Shown here: positions 32,400 to 44,130 of the stretch, in pieces | Layout: every line of letters starts with the position of its first letter | Numbering within the stretch: the first letter of the stretch is position 1 | Assembly (NCBI RefSeq): GCF_029633865.1 | Contig: NC_079213.1 | Span: forward strand, 102,882,923-102,946,922 | Reading direction: 5' to 3' | Length of the DNA stretch: 64,000 nucleotides | Source: Lampris incognitus | Taxonomy: Eukaryota > Chordata > Actinopteri > Lampriformes > Lampridae | Made by a program: the position numbers and the translations under genes | Notes under the pieces: model-generated | What the model was told of the DNA's origin: nothing | The model's input: only the letters and a program-made list of their open reading frames with translations | Databases searched by the model: none

Positions 32400-34646
32400 C
32401 ACACACTGCAGTAGATAAACCATGCCCCCCCACCACCACCACCACCTCCACCACACACACACACACACACACACACAACACATCTGGAAGATTAGAAGGT
32501 TGATAACATCCAACTGCATTTTGTGGCCCTCAGTGTTCAGGCCTGCATTTAGGTTTGTTAGCTCACACTGATACCATTAATACCTTTATGGTTTATGATA
32601 GTGCAGTCAGTATTTACCAGCATGAATATCTCTCATGAGAACTGAATCCAGAGAGCCAAAGCTTTGCACCAATGAGGTTATCAAAGTAAAACGGAGATAT
32701 CTAAATCTGAAGCCGCCTCTGCAGGGAGGATAAAATCAGGAAGTTGTTAAGAGCACCAGTCAAGAGTTTCTGAATGAAACTTGGCATCCCTGCCAAAGCT
32801 CATTTAGAATCAAACCTGGCAACCCGAAGGTCATTTGGGTTTAAGAAAGCAAATGTTCTGCAATCAAGTCTTCCATTCATTGTTTATGTACTGATATGAG
32901 ACTTACAATATTGATGACGTCACAAATTTAAGAGGATCCATTCATTCATTTCGACAATGAAGGTAGAATGGCAGATTCCCACCATTCCGGTTAGATGCGT
33001 ACCGAGAGATCTCATGCGATAAAACAAGATATGGCAATAACTCTGGGGATGACACCATGTCACAACAACCCACGATCCCTGCCAGTTCATGTCCAAAGTT
33101 TCTCAACAGAATGACTTGCAAGTTGCACAATGCTTGCATGATTCATTACCAGACTAACACATTTTCACAGTAAATGAATCCTTTTATCATGCAATTGCAG
33201 TTATACCCCCTTTTAGCCCTTATTTCATTGTTAACATGTGCCTGCACATTGTTTTTAATGAAAATAAATTGAATTGAATTTTGTGCCAACATTTTTTAAT
33301 GCAGTTCATTCATAAGTAGATTTCTTTTGGGGGATTTTTGGCCAGGAGAGGTTGAATTCGGAAAGGATGAATTAAAATACCTGTTGACATGTAATACTGT
33401 TTACGTCTAACATGCGGCCAGTACTTGTTTCTGCTGTGCATTGTTCACTACTGAGTAGGGATTGAAATCATTCACCAGCTCAGAATCAGAGTCAAGGTGT
33501 CCAAGATTACATCCTTGGCCCCATGGCCCATTGCCTGGCAACCATGAGGAGAGGGAGGAAGCAAATTGACATGGTAAAAATAGCACATCAATAGCCTGGT
33601 TTCTGCAAAAAAAAAAAAAAAGGAAAAAATTACACACATATGCTACCAAGGCTATAAATAGCCCCCTTGGAGCTTGGAACAGGTTTTCCTCCTGTACAGT
33701 ATTTGTACATCACGATCTGCTCTCCATGACACAATTTTGCATAGATGCAAACCTCTAATGGCCGGTGCACTAATGTACTGTAACAGTGACCCAACTCTCA
33801 ATTAATTTGAATGTAAGGGAGATTTTATAGTTTCAGTGACTGACCAACAAAAAAAAAAGAAAAAAAAGAGGGCTGACCTCACATTATGCATTCATTGTAT
33901 TAGGCTATGAAAATCCTTTCTAAACTACACGTAGTCCGTACCATGGGATGTTTTTGCATTAGCGATATGAAAACAACGTTGCCTGTGTTTTGGTAGCACA
34001 TTTGAATACACCATAAAAACCCAAGTTCTATGGAACGGTTTGTGTGGGTGAGGGACTTCAGAGTTGAATGGGTTGAATTTAAATCCTTTCGGGTCTGTTA
34101 TCATATTACTCCACATCATCTGATAAATATAGGCCAGTCAGTACATTGTTTAGAGGTATTTATATAACCCACGGGCATTGCTAGATATTTACATGTTATC
34201 GCTACAGTCACATTACTAAGGAATTTATCTTTCATTCAGTGGCATAGCTTCAAAATGAGCCCAAAACTAGTCCAAAAACCAGAGATGATTTCAAATGGGG
34301 GGACGTCACTCTAAAGCATCCTCTCCACACTTGAATGTTTTCATCCACGCGTTCCCTTTTTTTTTTTTTGCCCTCATGCAGTGACCTCCATGTAATACTT
34401 CCAGTGTATCAAAGGCAATTAAAAGATGTATTACCAGTAGAACCTTAAAAGGCTTTATCAGGGCCGTCTCATCCACCAGACATATCTCCAGGGGAGGATA
34501 GCCGTTGCCAGGGCAACCCTCACAAATGGCAGCTGACGTCAAAGAAGGTAGGAGAAATACTAGGGAGAGCCAGGGATGCTGGCTTAAGAGAGCTCAAGTG
34601 ACTTAAAATATGTCAGTCCTCAGTCAGCTTTTGCCACCGTCTCTCA

Positions 34647-34709
<63 letters not shown>

Positions 34710-35250
34710 TGCATTGACCATAGGTTTTCTTTCTTTTTAGGATGGTCTATGTTTGCTGTGATTGAACAGGGATATACTGAAGCCACCTTTGTGATGGTTT
34801 ACAAAGGCACAGCTTTCTCTCCTGATCTTAGTTTGGGAAAATTGCACTTAACTACATTACTTCGTGGTGATGAAGAGGGGTCTTCACAAGCCCTAATAGA
34901 CCCCTAGTTGGTTATGTGACAAGGCCCCACTACAATTACTCCAGGGTTATCTAAAAAAAAAAATCAGAACTCACTGGATCATGTTGAAATCCACAGCATT
35001 ACTGCCATTTGCTTCACGTGTCCCCATGTAAGACTCTTGTCTAATCTCAGTGCTATTGTTGGTCCATGACGGCCTGTAACAACGGCAGCTTGCTGAAGGA
35101 CCCTCATCGTCTCTGTGATAATGCCTCTTGTCAAGTGTTGGAGTCACACCATCGAGAAGCACGATAGCCATTGTGGGGTGCAGTTTGCGTTCTGACGGCA
35201 GAAGCCAAGTACTGCCTCTAACCTACAAAAACTACTCCAGCTCATACAAA
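32400..35250. other. Transposon-poor intergenic sequence
   Basis: Apart from (AC)n at 32448-32476 and (TC)n at 34640-34704 I recognise no mobile element here, in contrast to both sides. Includes TGACGTCA at 32914 (perfect CRE) and TGACGTCA at 34534. Candidate upstream regulatory sequence for gnb4; no exon visible. Confidence 0.45.
34640..34704 (+). repeat. (TC)n microsatellite
   Basis: TC tract with one TTT interruption. Confidence 0.95.
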
Positions 35251-35251
35251 A

Positions 35252-35465
35252 CTAGTCGTTCTCAATCAGGTCCTCGGGGGCCACCAAGTACTGCTGGTTT
35301 TCTATTCCCCCAGGTAGCTCAATACATTCATCTGTTGTTCCAGGTCCAAACCCTCCCTGATTGGAGGCTGGGTAACAGGAACCACAGATGAATGTAATGA
35401 ACTACATGGTGGAATAGAAAGCCAGTGGTAACCGTGGCACCTGAGGACCTAACTGAGAACCACTG
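35252..35465. repeat. Fold-back MITE (214 bp)
   Basis: Left arm with TCTCAATCAGGTCCTCGGG and right arm (reverse complement) CAGTGGTTCTCAGTTAGGTC align over about 95 bp, sharing TACATTCATCTGT. Similar CAGTGG ends to the 8.6-kb MITE. Confidence 0.68.
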
Positions 35466-35527
35466 TAATTTCCCTCCAACACACACAGAGGAATGTGGGG
35501 GACAGTTTCACTATTTTGTAGGATCAA

Positions 35528-35960
35528 TCACAGACAGCATCCGGATGTGGGCCACTTCAGGCAATGATGCGGCACTGATGGCCTTCTTCTGGCCCTGACA
35601 AAATGGATGTAAGCCTGAAGTGGCCCAAATGTATAATAGCAAATATGGCCCAAATATGGCAAATCAAATGTGGGCCTTTTTTTTGGCAAAGATGCGGTGC
35701 TCTCGGCAACATTTAATCTGGATGTGACCCTGAAGTGGCCCGTGTGGTAAATGGTGAATATGGCCCAAATAGCACGAACAAATATGGGCCACCTTTGGCA
35801 AATATGTGGCACATGTGGCATTGCTATGGCTTGGTTCTGGCCCAGATCTGGGAAACAGGTGTGGACCATCCAAGTGCCATCATTCCACATGGTATGTGAG
35901 CCGGATGAAGTGTCGGGTGTGGGACGGGTCCGGGCCACAGCAGTTTTGCTGTTCGGGATG
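35528..35960 (+). repeat. Degenerate 'ATGTGGGCC' repeat
   Basis: Many variants of TGGCCCAAATATGGCAAA and GATGTGGGCCAC(T/C) in loose tandem order. Resembles a fish dispersed satellite-like repeat; family not identified. Confidence 0.6.
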
Positions 35961-36909
35961 AGCATAATGCACGCTGTGTGTATCAAACAGCCCCACACAC
36001 ACTCGACCATTATAAGCATGAGCTAAATCCCCGTGAAGATAAATCGAGCAATAACTGAAGAGCAGGATAAACAGTCCTGTTCTTTAGCTTTCGTTTCAAG
36101 GAGGACGCTGAAGAGGAAATGGGGGCTGCGAAGAGAAGAAGTGAGAGCGTGTCTGTCCGAGGGGTTTTCCAGCGACTTGCTGAAAACAGGAGTAAAAGAC
36201 AAACAACGATGAAAAGGCATTGACCTGCTGTGAGTTTCCTTCCAAAATGACTCACCCAAAAGTCGCGTGTGGCAGAACTCGCCCCCCCCCCCCCACCCCG
36301 TTAGACAAATCAATACAGTACATAAATCATCGTGGCCCCTCGGGTTCGATTAAATGAAATGAGGTGGGCTAACTTCACCTTTTACAAATGCCTCCTTGCA
36401 CAGCTCTGCCCACACTACGAACACTATGACTAGCAGATGATCATTTATTCATCACCATGAGCCCACAATTAATTTGACTTGACATTTCAGTGCACCGCAG
36501 GCTCAAAACACAAAACAAGACCAAGCTATCACCACCCAAACACACCCAAATACACCCCACCTTCCCTGATGTCAGCTGCACTCTGACAAAGCCCACCGCC
36601 CAACTGCCCCCAGCACACATCACCGTGTGGTCTCTCATTTGAGTTGTGTTTCCGCAAACAAGCTCTGGTTGTAGTAGATATTTTGAAGAAGATTTGATTT
36701 CATTATATTTGACTCGTAAATAACAAGGGTAATCCATTATCTTTGCCTACATAATGACGCTTGCTAATGAAATAGTAAATGGATCAATTCTAATTCTATA
36801 TTAACATGTTTATATCAAATTCACACTCTCTCTAGCAGTGACAATGGGGTGAATGTAAAAGAAAGACTGGAAATGCGCACAACAAACCACCGGAAACTCT
36901 GCATTTATA

Positions 36910-36940
<31 letters not shown>

Positions 36941-37566
36941 TTTACCTTTTTCCAGACGCAGATGGTTGGGAGAGAACGTGAGGGTTTTCTGCATGCGTCC
37001 TATAGCGCACGGACTGTCGGGAGCACAGAGAGGCTCGTATAGTTTCAGTTCTTCCTCTCAGTTCAGTCTGGACGCGTAAATGGGGAGAAGAGAGGGAGAG
37101 AGTTGGTGTATGAGGGGGTGGGAGGAGAGTGTGTATGAGGGGAGGGTAGTGACAATAGAAAGATGTAGTGATTCTGTGAAGGGACAGGGTTTGGTTCTGT
37201 TAATTAAGGTGGGGTTTTTTTTCTCCATAGCTTGTTAATCTGATCTCATACTGCATCTGGATAATGATGTCAGTTGTATTTAATGTAGCTGCTGCAGTTG
37301 CAGCGTGTGCACGTAGTTTGTCTCTCTGCAAATTACGTCGTTCAGCACGGAGCTCTTACAAACAGTTTCATCAGGATGAAATGTCCCCCAGTAATATACA
37401 TTTTCACATACATTTTTTTGCAATTGTCTTTTCTAAGTTTTGTTTCGATGATGACAATTTATTTATTCATTTATTATCATTTTATTTATATATCTATCAA
37501 TTTGCTGAGATACACAATGACCAACTTGTTAAGCTGAGCCACACAACAGCTAGGGATCTTCTTTCT

Positions 37567-37750
37567 TTTTTTTTCTCCCCAATTGCATCCAACCTATTAC
37601 CCCACTCTTCCGAGCCGTCCTGGTCTCTGCTCCACCCCCTCTGCCGATCCGGGGAGGGCTGCAGACTATACCACATGCTTCCCCCGATACATGTGGAGTC
37701 ACCAGCCGCTTCTTTTCACCTGGCAGTGAGGCGTTTCACCAGAGGGACTG
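37567..37750 (-). repeat. SINE family B, copy 7 (3' fragment)
   Basis: Only the 3' half is present: the reverse complement of the segment ending in the GGGGTAATTGG... tail. It abuts an unplaced stretch leading to the first gypsy carcass. Confidence 0.75.
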
Positions 37751-37919
37751 TTGTGTCCTCTAATGCTTGTATTATTATTTCGTTGTATTTTCGTTTAAAC
37801 CACTAGATGTCACTGCTAACCCTTGAGTACTGTTTTTACCAGAAGTGTGGTTGTGTAGTAGAAAGGAAGTGACATACAGGGTAACAGGAAGTGGAGACTG
37901 GAAGCCGTCCATGTTGCAA

Positions 37920-39680
37920 GATGTTCATTAAACCCTAAGCTCTAGACGAGGCGATCACAATTGCCACACAGCTAGAGTCTGCGGCTGAACAGGCTAAATG
38001 CATGGTTGGAGAAAAAAACCCAGCTTACAAGTTGTGCAAAAGAAATCACATCGACCAACGGTACCAGAATAAGCCGTCTACACATGCACCTCCCGCTACG
38101 ACCGCAAAATCCTCTCATACATGTTTCAGATGTGGATCTGACAGCCATCTAGCGAATGCACCCTCATGCCCTGCTGCTAAAGCAACCTGCAAAACCTGAC
38201 ACAAAAAGGGACATTTCGGGCGGCTCTGATGGCCGAGCGGAATAAACCCCCGTTCTTGCAACCCGCTCGTCATGTTGCTGGGAGGTTCGTATCCCAGACT
38301 CGGCCAAAGTGTCCACGGGGTAAGGCATTCATTTGGCCACCCTTACCCGAGGGATGGTGGGTGTAGATCGGTGTAGTGTTTGGGGACTCGTCGTTCTCCA
38401 GCGACCCCTCTAGCCCACCCCGGGCGCGTGCAGCCAAGCAACTGAAAGCATTCTCCCTACGCCTCCTTGGCGGCTTGAAGGTGATACGATCCATGCGAGG
38501 AGGCTTCAGCGTGTAAAATAGCGAGAGCAGCCGACACGAGTTTGAAGGAAGCTGGTGTTATGCCTAATTATTCGACAAAAGTTCCGGCCATATGCCATTG
38601 GGTTAATCGGGTGAGATAAGGGGAAAACTAGAAATAAAATTTTTAAAAAAGGAAATTATTAAAAAAGGGACATTTTGCCAGAATGTGTCGCTCTGCTCCC
38701 ACCCGTCCAGTGCGAGAAGTGGGGGGTTCCGGAACTGACTCTTCTATGCATTCAAGAGTCCGCTCGCACAGCTGATAGAATAACATGCAATGTCAAAAAC
38801 CAGCCATCAGACTCACCAGCCCATGTCATGGACCTGGTTGTTGACACAGGGTCCTCGGTGTCCATACTGCCCAGCTCTGTGTTTAATAAGTATTTCAGTG
38901 AGTCACATTTAGCGCCACCTACTGTTCGGTTGGTCACATACGCCAACACACCTGTGTTGGGGTGCCTTTCAGCTACGGTGTCCAGATATGACATCACCGC
39001 TCCAGCAGTCTTCTTCGTCGTGGAGAATGGAACGCCGTTGCTGGGTATGGATCTGATGAAAGCGCTGAACAGCCACATAGTAGGTGGTGCTGTAATGTCT
39101 CCTTCTCCTCTTGCTACTTCTCCAGATGCCCCTGTCATGCACCTATCCACCTCTCCTCCGCTCATCGGCTGTGCTAAAAACTTTGTGCACCGGGTCAAGG
39201 TTTCTGCATCTGTAACTCCGGTCCGACAAAAACTGCGCCGACTGCCCCTGTCTGTGAGAGGTGCTGTCACAGAAGAGACAACAGGCTCCTTACCGCTGGT
39301 GTGATCGAGAGAATCGATGCTTCCGCCTGGGTATCTTCTATCATAGTTACGCAGAAGAAAGGAGGCATTTGTATGTGCGTGGATCTCCGGGAGCCAAACA
39401 AGGCTGTCGTCACAGACTGCTATCCACTCCCACACATAGATGAGCTGCTGTCCACTCTGCGGGGAACCGCAGTATTCAACGATCGATCTGGCAAGTGCCT
39501 ACCATCAGGTGCCTCTACATGAGGAAAGTCGGGACCTCACCGCTTTCATTACCCATGATGGTCTCTTTCGCTACTGTCGTGTGCCGTACGGCCTCTCCTC
39601 TGTACCAGCTGCATTCCAAAAAAATGATGGCTACCATCCTGGAAGGTCTGGCAGGAGTGCAAAATTATCTCGATGATATG
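37920..39680 (+). pseudogene. Ty3/gypsy-type retrotransposon 1: gag-protease-RT remnant
   Basis: Old LTR-retrotransposon copy in several frames. CCHC knuckle region (CFRCGSDSHLANAPSC) near 38125-38175, broken by a SINE; retropepsin-like VDTGSSVSILP near 38835; RT with KGGICMCVDLREPNK, TIDLASAYHQVP and VPYGLSS. Stops and frame changes throughout, and a 156-bp element sits in the YLDD box at 39680. No envelope frame seen. Flanking LTRs not identified. Confidence 0.85.
38217..38661 (+). repeat. Ser/Leu-type tRNA SINE inside gypsy gag
   Basis: Head GATGGCCGAGCGGAATAA (A box TGGCCGAGCGG) and B box GGTTCGTATCC, long tRNA-unrelated body, A/T-rich 3' end. Flanked by AAAAAGGGACATTT (about 38202-38216 and 38662-38676). 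It splits a CCHC zinc-knuckle coding segment. Confidence 0.85.
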
Positions 39681-39835
39681 TAACGTGCATGGATAAGTAG
39701 ACACGCTGGCCGCTGGCTGGCGGGTCTGACCCTTTAGTCGAGCGGTTAGCGATGTCTCCTGCGGTGCGGGCGATACGGGTTCGCTTCCCGGCCGCGGCAG
39801 CTCCTGTGGTTGCGTTGTCCCCCGAATTCGCTACA
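39680..39835 (+). mobile_element. tRNA-like mini-LTR repeat, copy T1
   Basis: Begins GTAACGTGCATGG and ends CCCCGAATTCGCTACA, flanked by ATAT (39676-39679, 39836-39839). A-box-like TAGTCGAGCGG and B-box-like GGTTCGCTTCCC. It lies exactly in the gypsy YLDD codons. Confidence 0.85.
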
Positions 39836-39839
39836 ATAT

Positions 39840-40710
39840 CGTCATCTATGGAGCCAACAGCACAGAGCAAGATGCTCGTCTGAAGAAAGTCCTCCACGTC
39901 TGAGAGTGGCAGGTTTACTCCTGAACGAAGAAAAGTACTGCTTCAATCAGTCCAGTCTACGCTTCCTGGGTCACGTGGTGTCTGCCGAAGGCATCATGCC
40001 TGACAAAGAACACACTGAAGCTGTTCTGAACGCCCCGACTCAAACAGACGCTGTTGCACTGCGCTCTTTTTTGGCTTGTTGCCATGGTACTCAAAGTTCA
40101 TCCCGAACCATGCGACAGAGTCGGAGCCGATGCGCGCATGCATCAGAAAAGAAGCTGATTTTCAATGGACAGCTGAGGCACAGAAAAGCTTTGAGAAAGT
40201 GAAGTCACTTCTGGTGAACAGTTCTGCCCTTGCCCTCTTTGACCCATCCCCGCCAGCAGTGGTGTCCACCGATGCCTCAGATTACGGTTTAGGAGCTGTG
40301 CTCACCCAGCTTCACCCTGACGGCACAGAACGCACGGTGGCTTTTGCCTCCCGGACCCTCGCCGCAGCGGAACGCAAATGCTCCACTGTAGAAAAAGAAG
40401 CGCTGGGATGTGTCTGGGCAGTTCAGAAGTGGTGCACATACTTTTGGGGTCGTAGATTTACCTTACGTAAATCAGGCCCTCACAACCCTGCTTACCACGA
40501 AAGGTATAGGCCGTGCTGGAATGCGAATTGCACGGTGGTCTGCCAGGCTCTGGACCTATGATGTGGACTACCGTCCCGGAGCTGAGAACTCCACTGCTGA
40601 CTGCCTCTCCCGTCTTCCTCCACCTGTGCCTGCCGACCCTGCTCTGGATGCTGAGCCAGAACTGGTTGCACACATCACTACTGCTCTTGGTGCTGTGGTG
40701 ATAGGAGTTA
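39840..40710 (+). pseudogene. Ty3/gypsy-type retrotransposon 1: RT end and RNase H
   Basis: RT thumb-like RFLGHVVSAEGI, then RNase H with VVSTDASDYGLGAVL, AFASRTLAAAERK and EKEALGCVWAVQKW. Frame breaks near 40090 and 40450. Integrase is absent; the copy ends where another inserted repeat begins. Confidence 0.85.
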
Positions 40711-40714
40711 ATAC

Positions 40715-40868
40715 TGCAGCGAATTCGGGAGGCAGTCTGGGAGACCGTCGCCACAGCCGAGACGCGAACCCGTGTCTCTCACTCCACAAGCGACAACGTT
40801 AACCAGTCGACTAAAGGGTCCAACCCGTTAGCCAAGGACCAAAGTGTCTACTTATCCATGCACGTTAC
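40715..40868 (-). mobile_element. tRNA-like mini-LTR repeat, copy T2
   Basis: Inverted relative to T1. Target duplication AATAC at 40710-40714 and 40869-40873; B box GGTTCGCGTCTC. The most diverged of the three intact copies. Confidence 0.82.
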
Positions 40869-40873
40869 AATAC

Positions 40874-42240
40874 TTACCAATACTTACCACCCGAGGGCAG
40901 TAGCCACAAACGTACATACCTAGTCTGTAGGATTCCGGCAGAAGAAGACGCCACACGATACTCGATGCACATGTTAGCTGAGTTGTCGCAGTACTTTAAT
41001 AAATACTTGTATCATTTATAATGTAACGTGCATGGAGAAGTAGACACGCTGGCCGCTGGCTGGCGGGTCTGACCCTTAAGTCGAGCGGTTAGCGATGCCT
41101 CCTGCGGTGCGGGCGATACAGGTTCGCTTCCCGGCCGCGGCAGTTCCTGTGGTTGCGTTGTCCCCCGAATTCGCTACAATAATAAGAAACATTACATGGT
41201 ACCAGGAGTGGTCCAGAGACAGCCGTCATGGAAAGTTTGAAGCCGCCTGACGCTGTGAATTGGACTGGAAATGTGGACTACGAGTGGCGGACGTTCAAAC
41301 AGATTCATGCTGTACCTGCAAGCCCTCGGTCTGGATGACAAACCGGACGCGCGGAAGATTTGCGCTGCTACTCACCGTCGCGGGACCTCAAGCGTTGGGA
41401 GGTATACAACACGTTTGTTTGCACCGACGCAGCCGGTAAGGACACGTTCGTCGAAGTTGTCAAGAAGTTTGATGAACATTGTTCGCCTAAGAAAAACGAG
41501 ACATTCGAACGGTGCGTGTTTCGCAGCAAAAATGCGAGAGCATTGACATTTTTTTTGACGGACTTGAAATTGAAAGCTAAGACGTGCAGTTTTGGAGAGC
41601 CGCATGATTCAGCGATCCGGGATCAATTAGTGTTTGGCATTCATGACAAGAAAGTGAGAGAGTTGAGCAGGACAAGTGGACTGTTCCATTGCATATAAAC
41701 GGAGCTGTCATTTCTCTCAAGCTGGACACAGGAGCAAAGGCTAACTTGATGAATGAGCTCGACCTCAAAGCCATTAAGGTAAAGCCATGCATTCGTCCAA
41801 ATTCTATTCCACTCAAAGCCTACAATGGACAGTTCATCAACACCAAAGGCACATGCAGACTCAAGGTGAGAGTTAAAGGGAAAAAACACAACCTCATGTC
41901 TGTAGTAGTTCCAGAGGGACATGACTCACAGCTAGGTGACCAGGCATGTGAAAATCTAGGGTTAGTCAAGAGGGTGTACCGCATCAATGTCAGTGCACAG
42001 AACAGCGTAGAGTCAATAGTGGATCAGTCCAGACAGCTTCAAAGGGTTTGGTGTCTTACCATTCACCTACAAGATACAGCTAAAAGATGAAGCACAGCCA
42101 GTCGTCCATATTCCCAGGCGGGTTCCAGCGCCTCTATGAGAATGACATCACTGGGAATCATAAAAAGGTGGAGGAGCCCACAGAGTGGGTGAATTCGATG
42201 GTATGTGTCAAGAAACAGAACGGCGACCTACGTGTGTGCA
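40874..42240 (+). pseudogene. Ty3/gypsy-type retrotransposon 2: leader, gag, protease, RT start
   Basis: A different lineage from copy 1. Possible LTR end and leader (ACATGGTACCAGGAGTGG near 41196), gag-like frame from about 41228 (KNETFERCVF, LVFGIHDKKVRE), then LDTGAKANLMNE protease-like region at about 41723. A large gag-protease deletion joins the two. Interrupted by a 156-bp element and, at 42241, by a hAT element. Confidence 0.8.
41023..41178 (+). mobile_element. tRNA-like mini-LTR repeat, copy T3
   Basis: Target duplication ATAAT at 41018-41022 and 41179-41183. Differs from T1 at only a few positions, so both inserted recently relative to the gypsy host. Confidence 0.85.
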
Positions 42241-43123
42241 CAGGGGTTAAAGTGGGATTTGGTAAGTGGGGGATCTCTGTATTAGAGAGGTGGGCAAAAG
42301 TGCGGAAGTGATAGGTAGCTAGCTAACGTTAGGCTAGCTAACCACTGGTCCAGTAGTCCCGACGTTAGCATTGTTAGCTAATAATAGCTACCGGTAGCTA
42401 ACGTTTGCTAGCTAATTAGTTATTTGAATGAAAATATTGCATGGCCAGAGCTAAGGTTGGACAAACATAACTAGCTAGCTACCGGTAACGTTACCGGACG
42501 CTACCGATAGTTAGCTTGCCTAGCAGCATTCAAACAACTAGCCAGCAACGGCAGCAACTAGGTAGCAACGTTACCGGGTGGAAGATAGCTAGTTAGCTAG
42601 CTAGCTAACGTTACGTTCGCTAACGTTAGTTGCTTGAATGAAAACCACAGCAGAGCTAGACAAAACTATTGGAAATACTATTGGAAATACACTGAAGATA
42701 CTCACTCTTTATGCCCCCCAATCCAAGATAATAGTGCAGGTAGCAGGTTGACGCTCTCTCGAGTCTTGTCTGCCTGGTGCGGTGAACTGACCGTGACCCG
42801 TGAGTGTGAAGCCAGTCTCTTTTGATGTCAAGTCTGGTGAAGCCACACAGCAGGCAGGTGCGGGTCACGTGAGGACGCGATATCGTTCAAACTTTTAGAA
42901 AAAGTAAAGTAGTATAAAAATAGAGGAACGACTTTATTTGCGATTTATTTTGTAATGCTTGTGAATTGGCTGCATCATGTTTTTTGTTTTAAATTTTACT
43001 GTGACAAAAAGGTTGAAATTACTCCTGTCTACAGAGTGCCGGATCTCAGCTCCGGTTGACTTGGGGGAGGAGAGGAAGTGCCGGTGTCGGGATCCGGGTA
43101 GCTCCGGCCCACTTTAATCACTG
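42241..43123. mobile_element. hAT non-autonomous element inside gypsy RT
   Basis: 883 bp with ends CAGGGGTTAAAGTGGG and (reverse complement) CAGTGATTAAAGTGGG, flanked by exact 8-bp TGTGTGCA at 42233-42240 and 43124-43131. Interior 42305-42640 is dense in TAGCTA and ACGTTA motifs. No transposase frame. Confidence 0.9.
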
Positions 43124-43620
43124 TGTGTGCATGGATCCGAAAGACCTGAATGCCAACATAAAGGGGGAATATTACCAAATTTCAACCAGAGAGGAAATAA
43201 GAAGTGAGATGGCTGGTGCAAAGTTCTTCAGCAAGCTGGATGCATCCCAGGGCTTTTGGCAGATAAAACTACACGAGGATAGCACAAAGTACTGTACATT
43301 CAATACATCATTTGGCCGCTGCCTTTTGGAATCTCCTCTGCTCCCGACGTGTTCCATAGAACCATGGAGCACATCATAGAAGGTATTGACAGGGTACGTG
43401 TGTATGTGGATGACATCGTGCTAAGGGGATCCACACTGGAGCAGCACAATGAGAGACTCATCAAAATGTTCCAAAGCATCCAGAAGTATGGACTAAAGCT
43501 AAACAGAGCAAAATGTCAGTTTGGTGTGAATGAAATCACCTTTCTGGGAGACAAGCTGTCAGAAACAGGTGTGGAGCCAGACAAGAGCAAGGTGACAGCG
43601 ATATTGGAGATGTCCAGTAT
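43124..43620 (+). pseudogene. Ty3/gypsy-type retrotransposon 2: RT remainder
   Basis: RT frame resumes with DPKDLNANIK, FSKLDASQGFWQIKL and YVDDIVLRG (43405-43430), ending near EPDKSKVTAILEM. One frameshift at about 43320. RNase H and integrase are missing. Confidence 0.85.
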
Positions 43621-43629
43621 AACTATAAC

Positions 43630-44130
43630 TGTAGTCCACTGACTTCTAGTTTCTGCTGCAGCGGTCATACCAGTTTCCTGTTTGTTGGCGCGTGCTATTG
43701 ACGATGGCATATTTTTTGCGATGCCTGCAAGATTTACCATGGATAAATGTCAACGACATCCACAGAATTGTTGACAAACTTTCACCTGCACCTACCAACA
43801 AACGGGTGAAAAGTTTCAAGTTGTGCATGTCAAGTTACGTCCACAATTCTGATGCTGGTGCTACCAACTTGGGACAACTGCAAACCATGCTTGACTCACT
43901 GAAAAATGACATTTGCGGGGAAATCGCCTTGTTGGCGTCTGAGCTCCGTGGCAAGACCACTTTGGTCCGAAAAGAGATGAAAAACATGGCTTAGCCCTTA
44001 CAACTGAAAGTCAGCAACGACGACCAGACAATTAACGAGCTGGGAGACACGTGTACAGACCACAGCAACCAACTACCTGGATTGGAGTCTACAGTGAACA
44101 TGCTGACAACCAAAGTGAAAGTGTTGACTG
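43630..44130 (+). pseudogene. L1-like LINE, ORF1 fragment
   Basis: Frame with coiled-coil heptads (LQTMLDSLKNDICGEIALLA, VSNDDQTINELG, LPGLESTVNMLTTKV) like fish L1 ORF1; a stop at 43992-43994 breaks it. Confidence 0.65.

Noticed and set aside
38752..39435. 227-codon minus-strand frame
   Set aside because: Antisense shadow of the gypsy protease/RT region; no recognisable motif.
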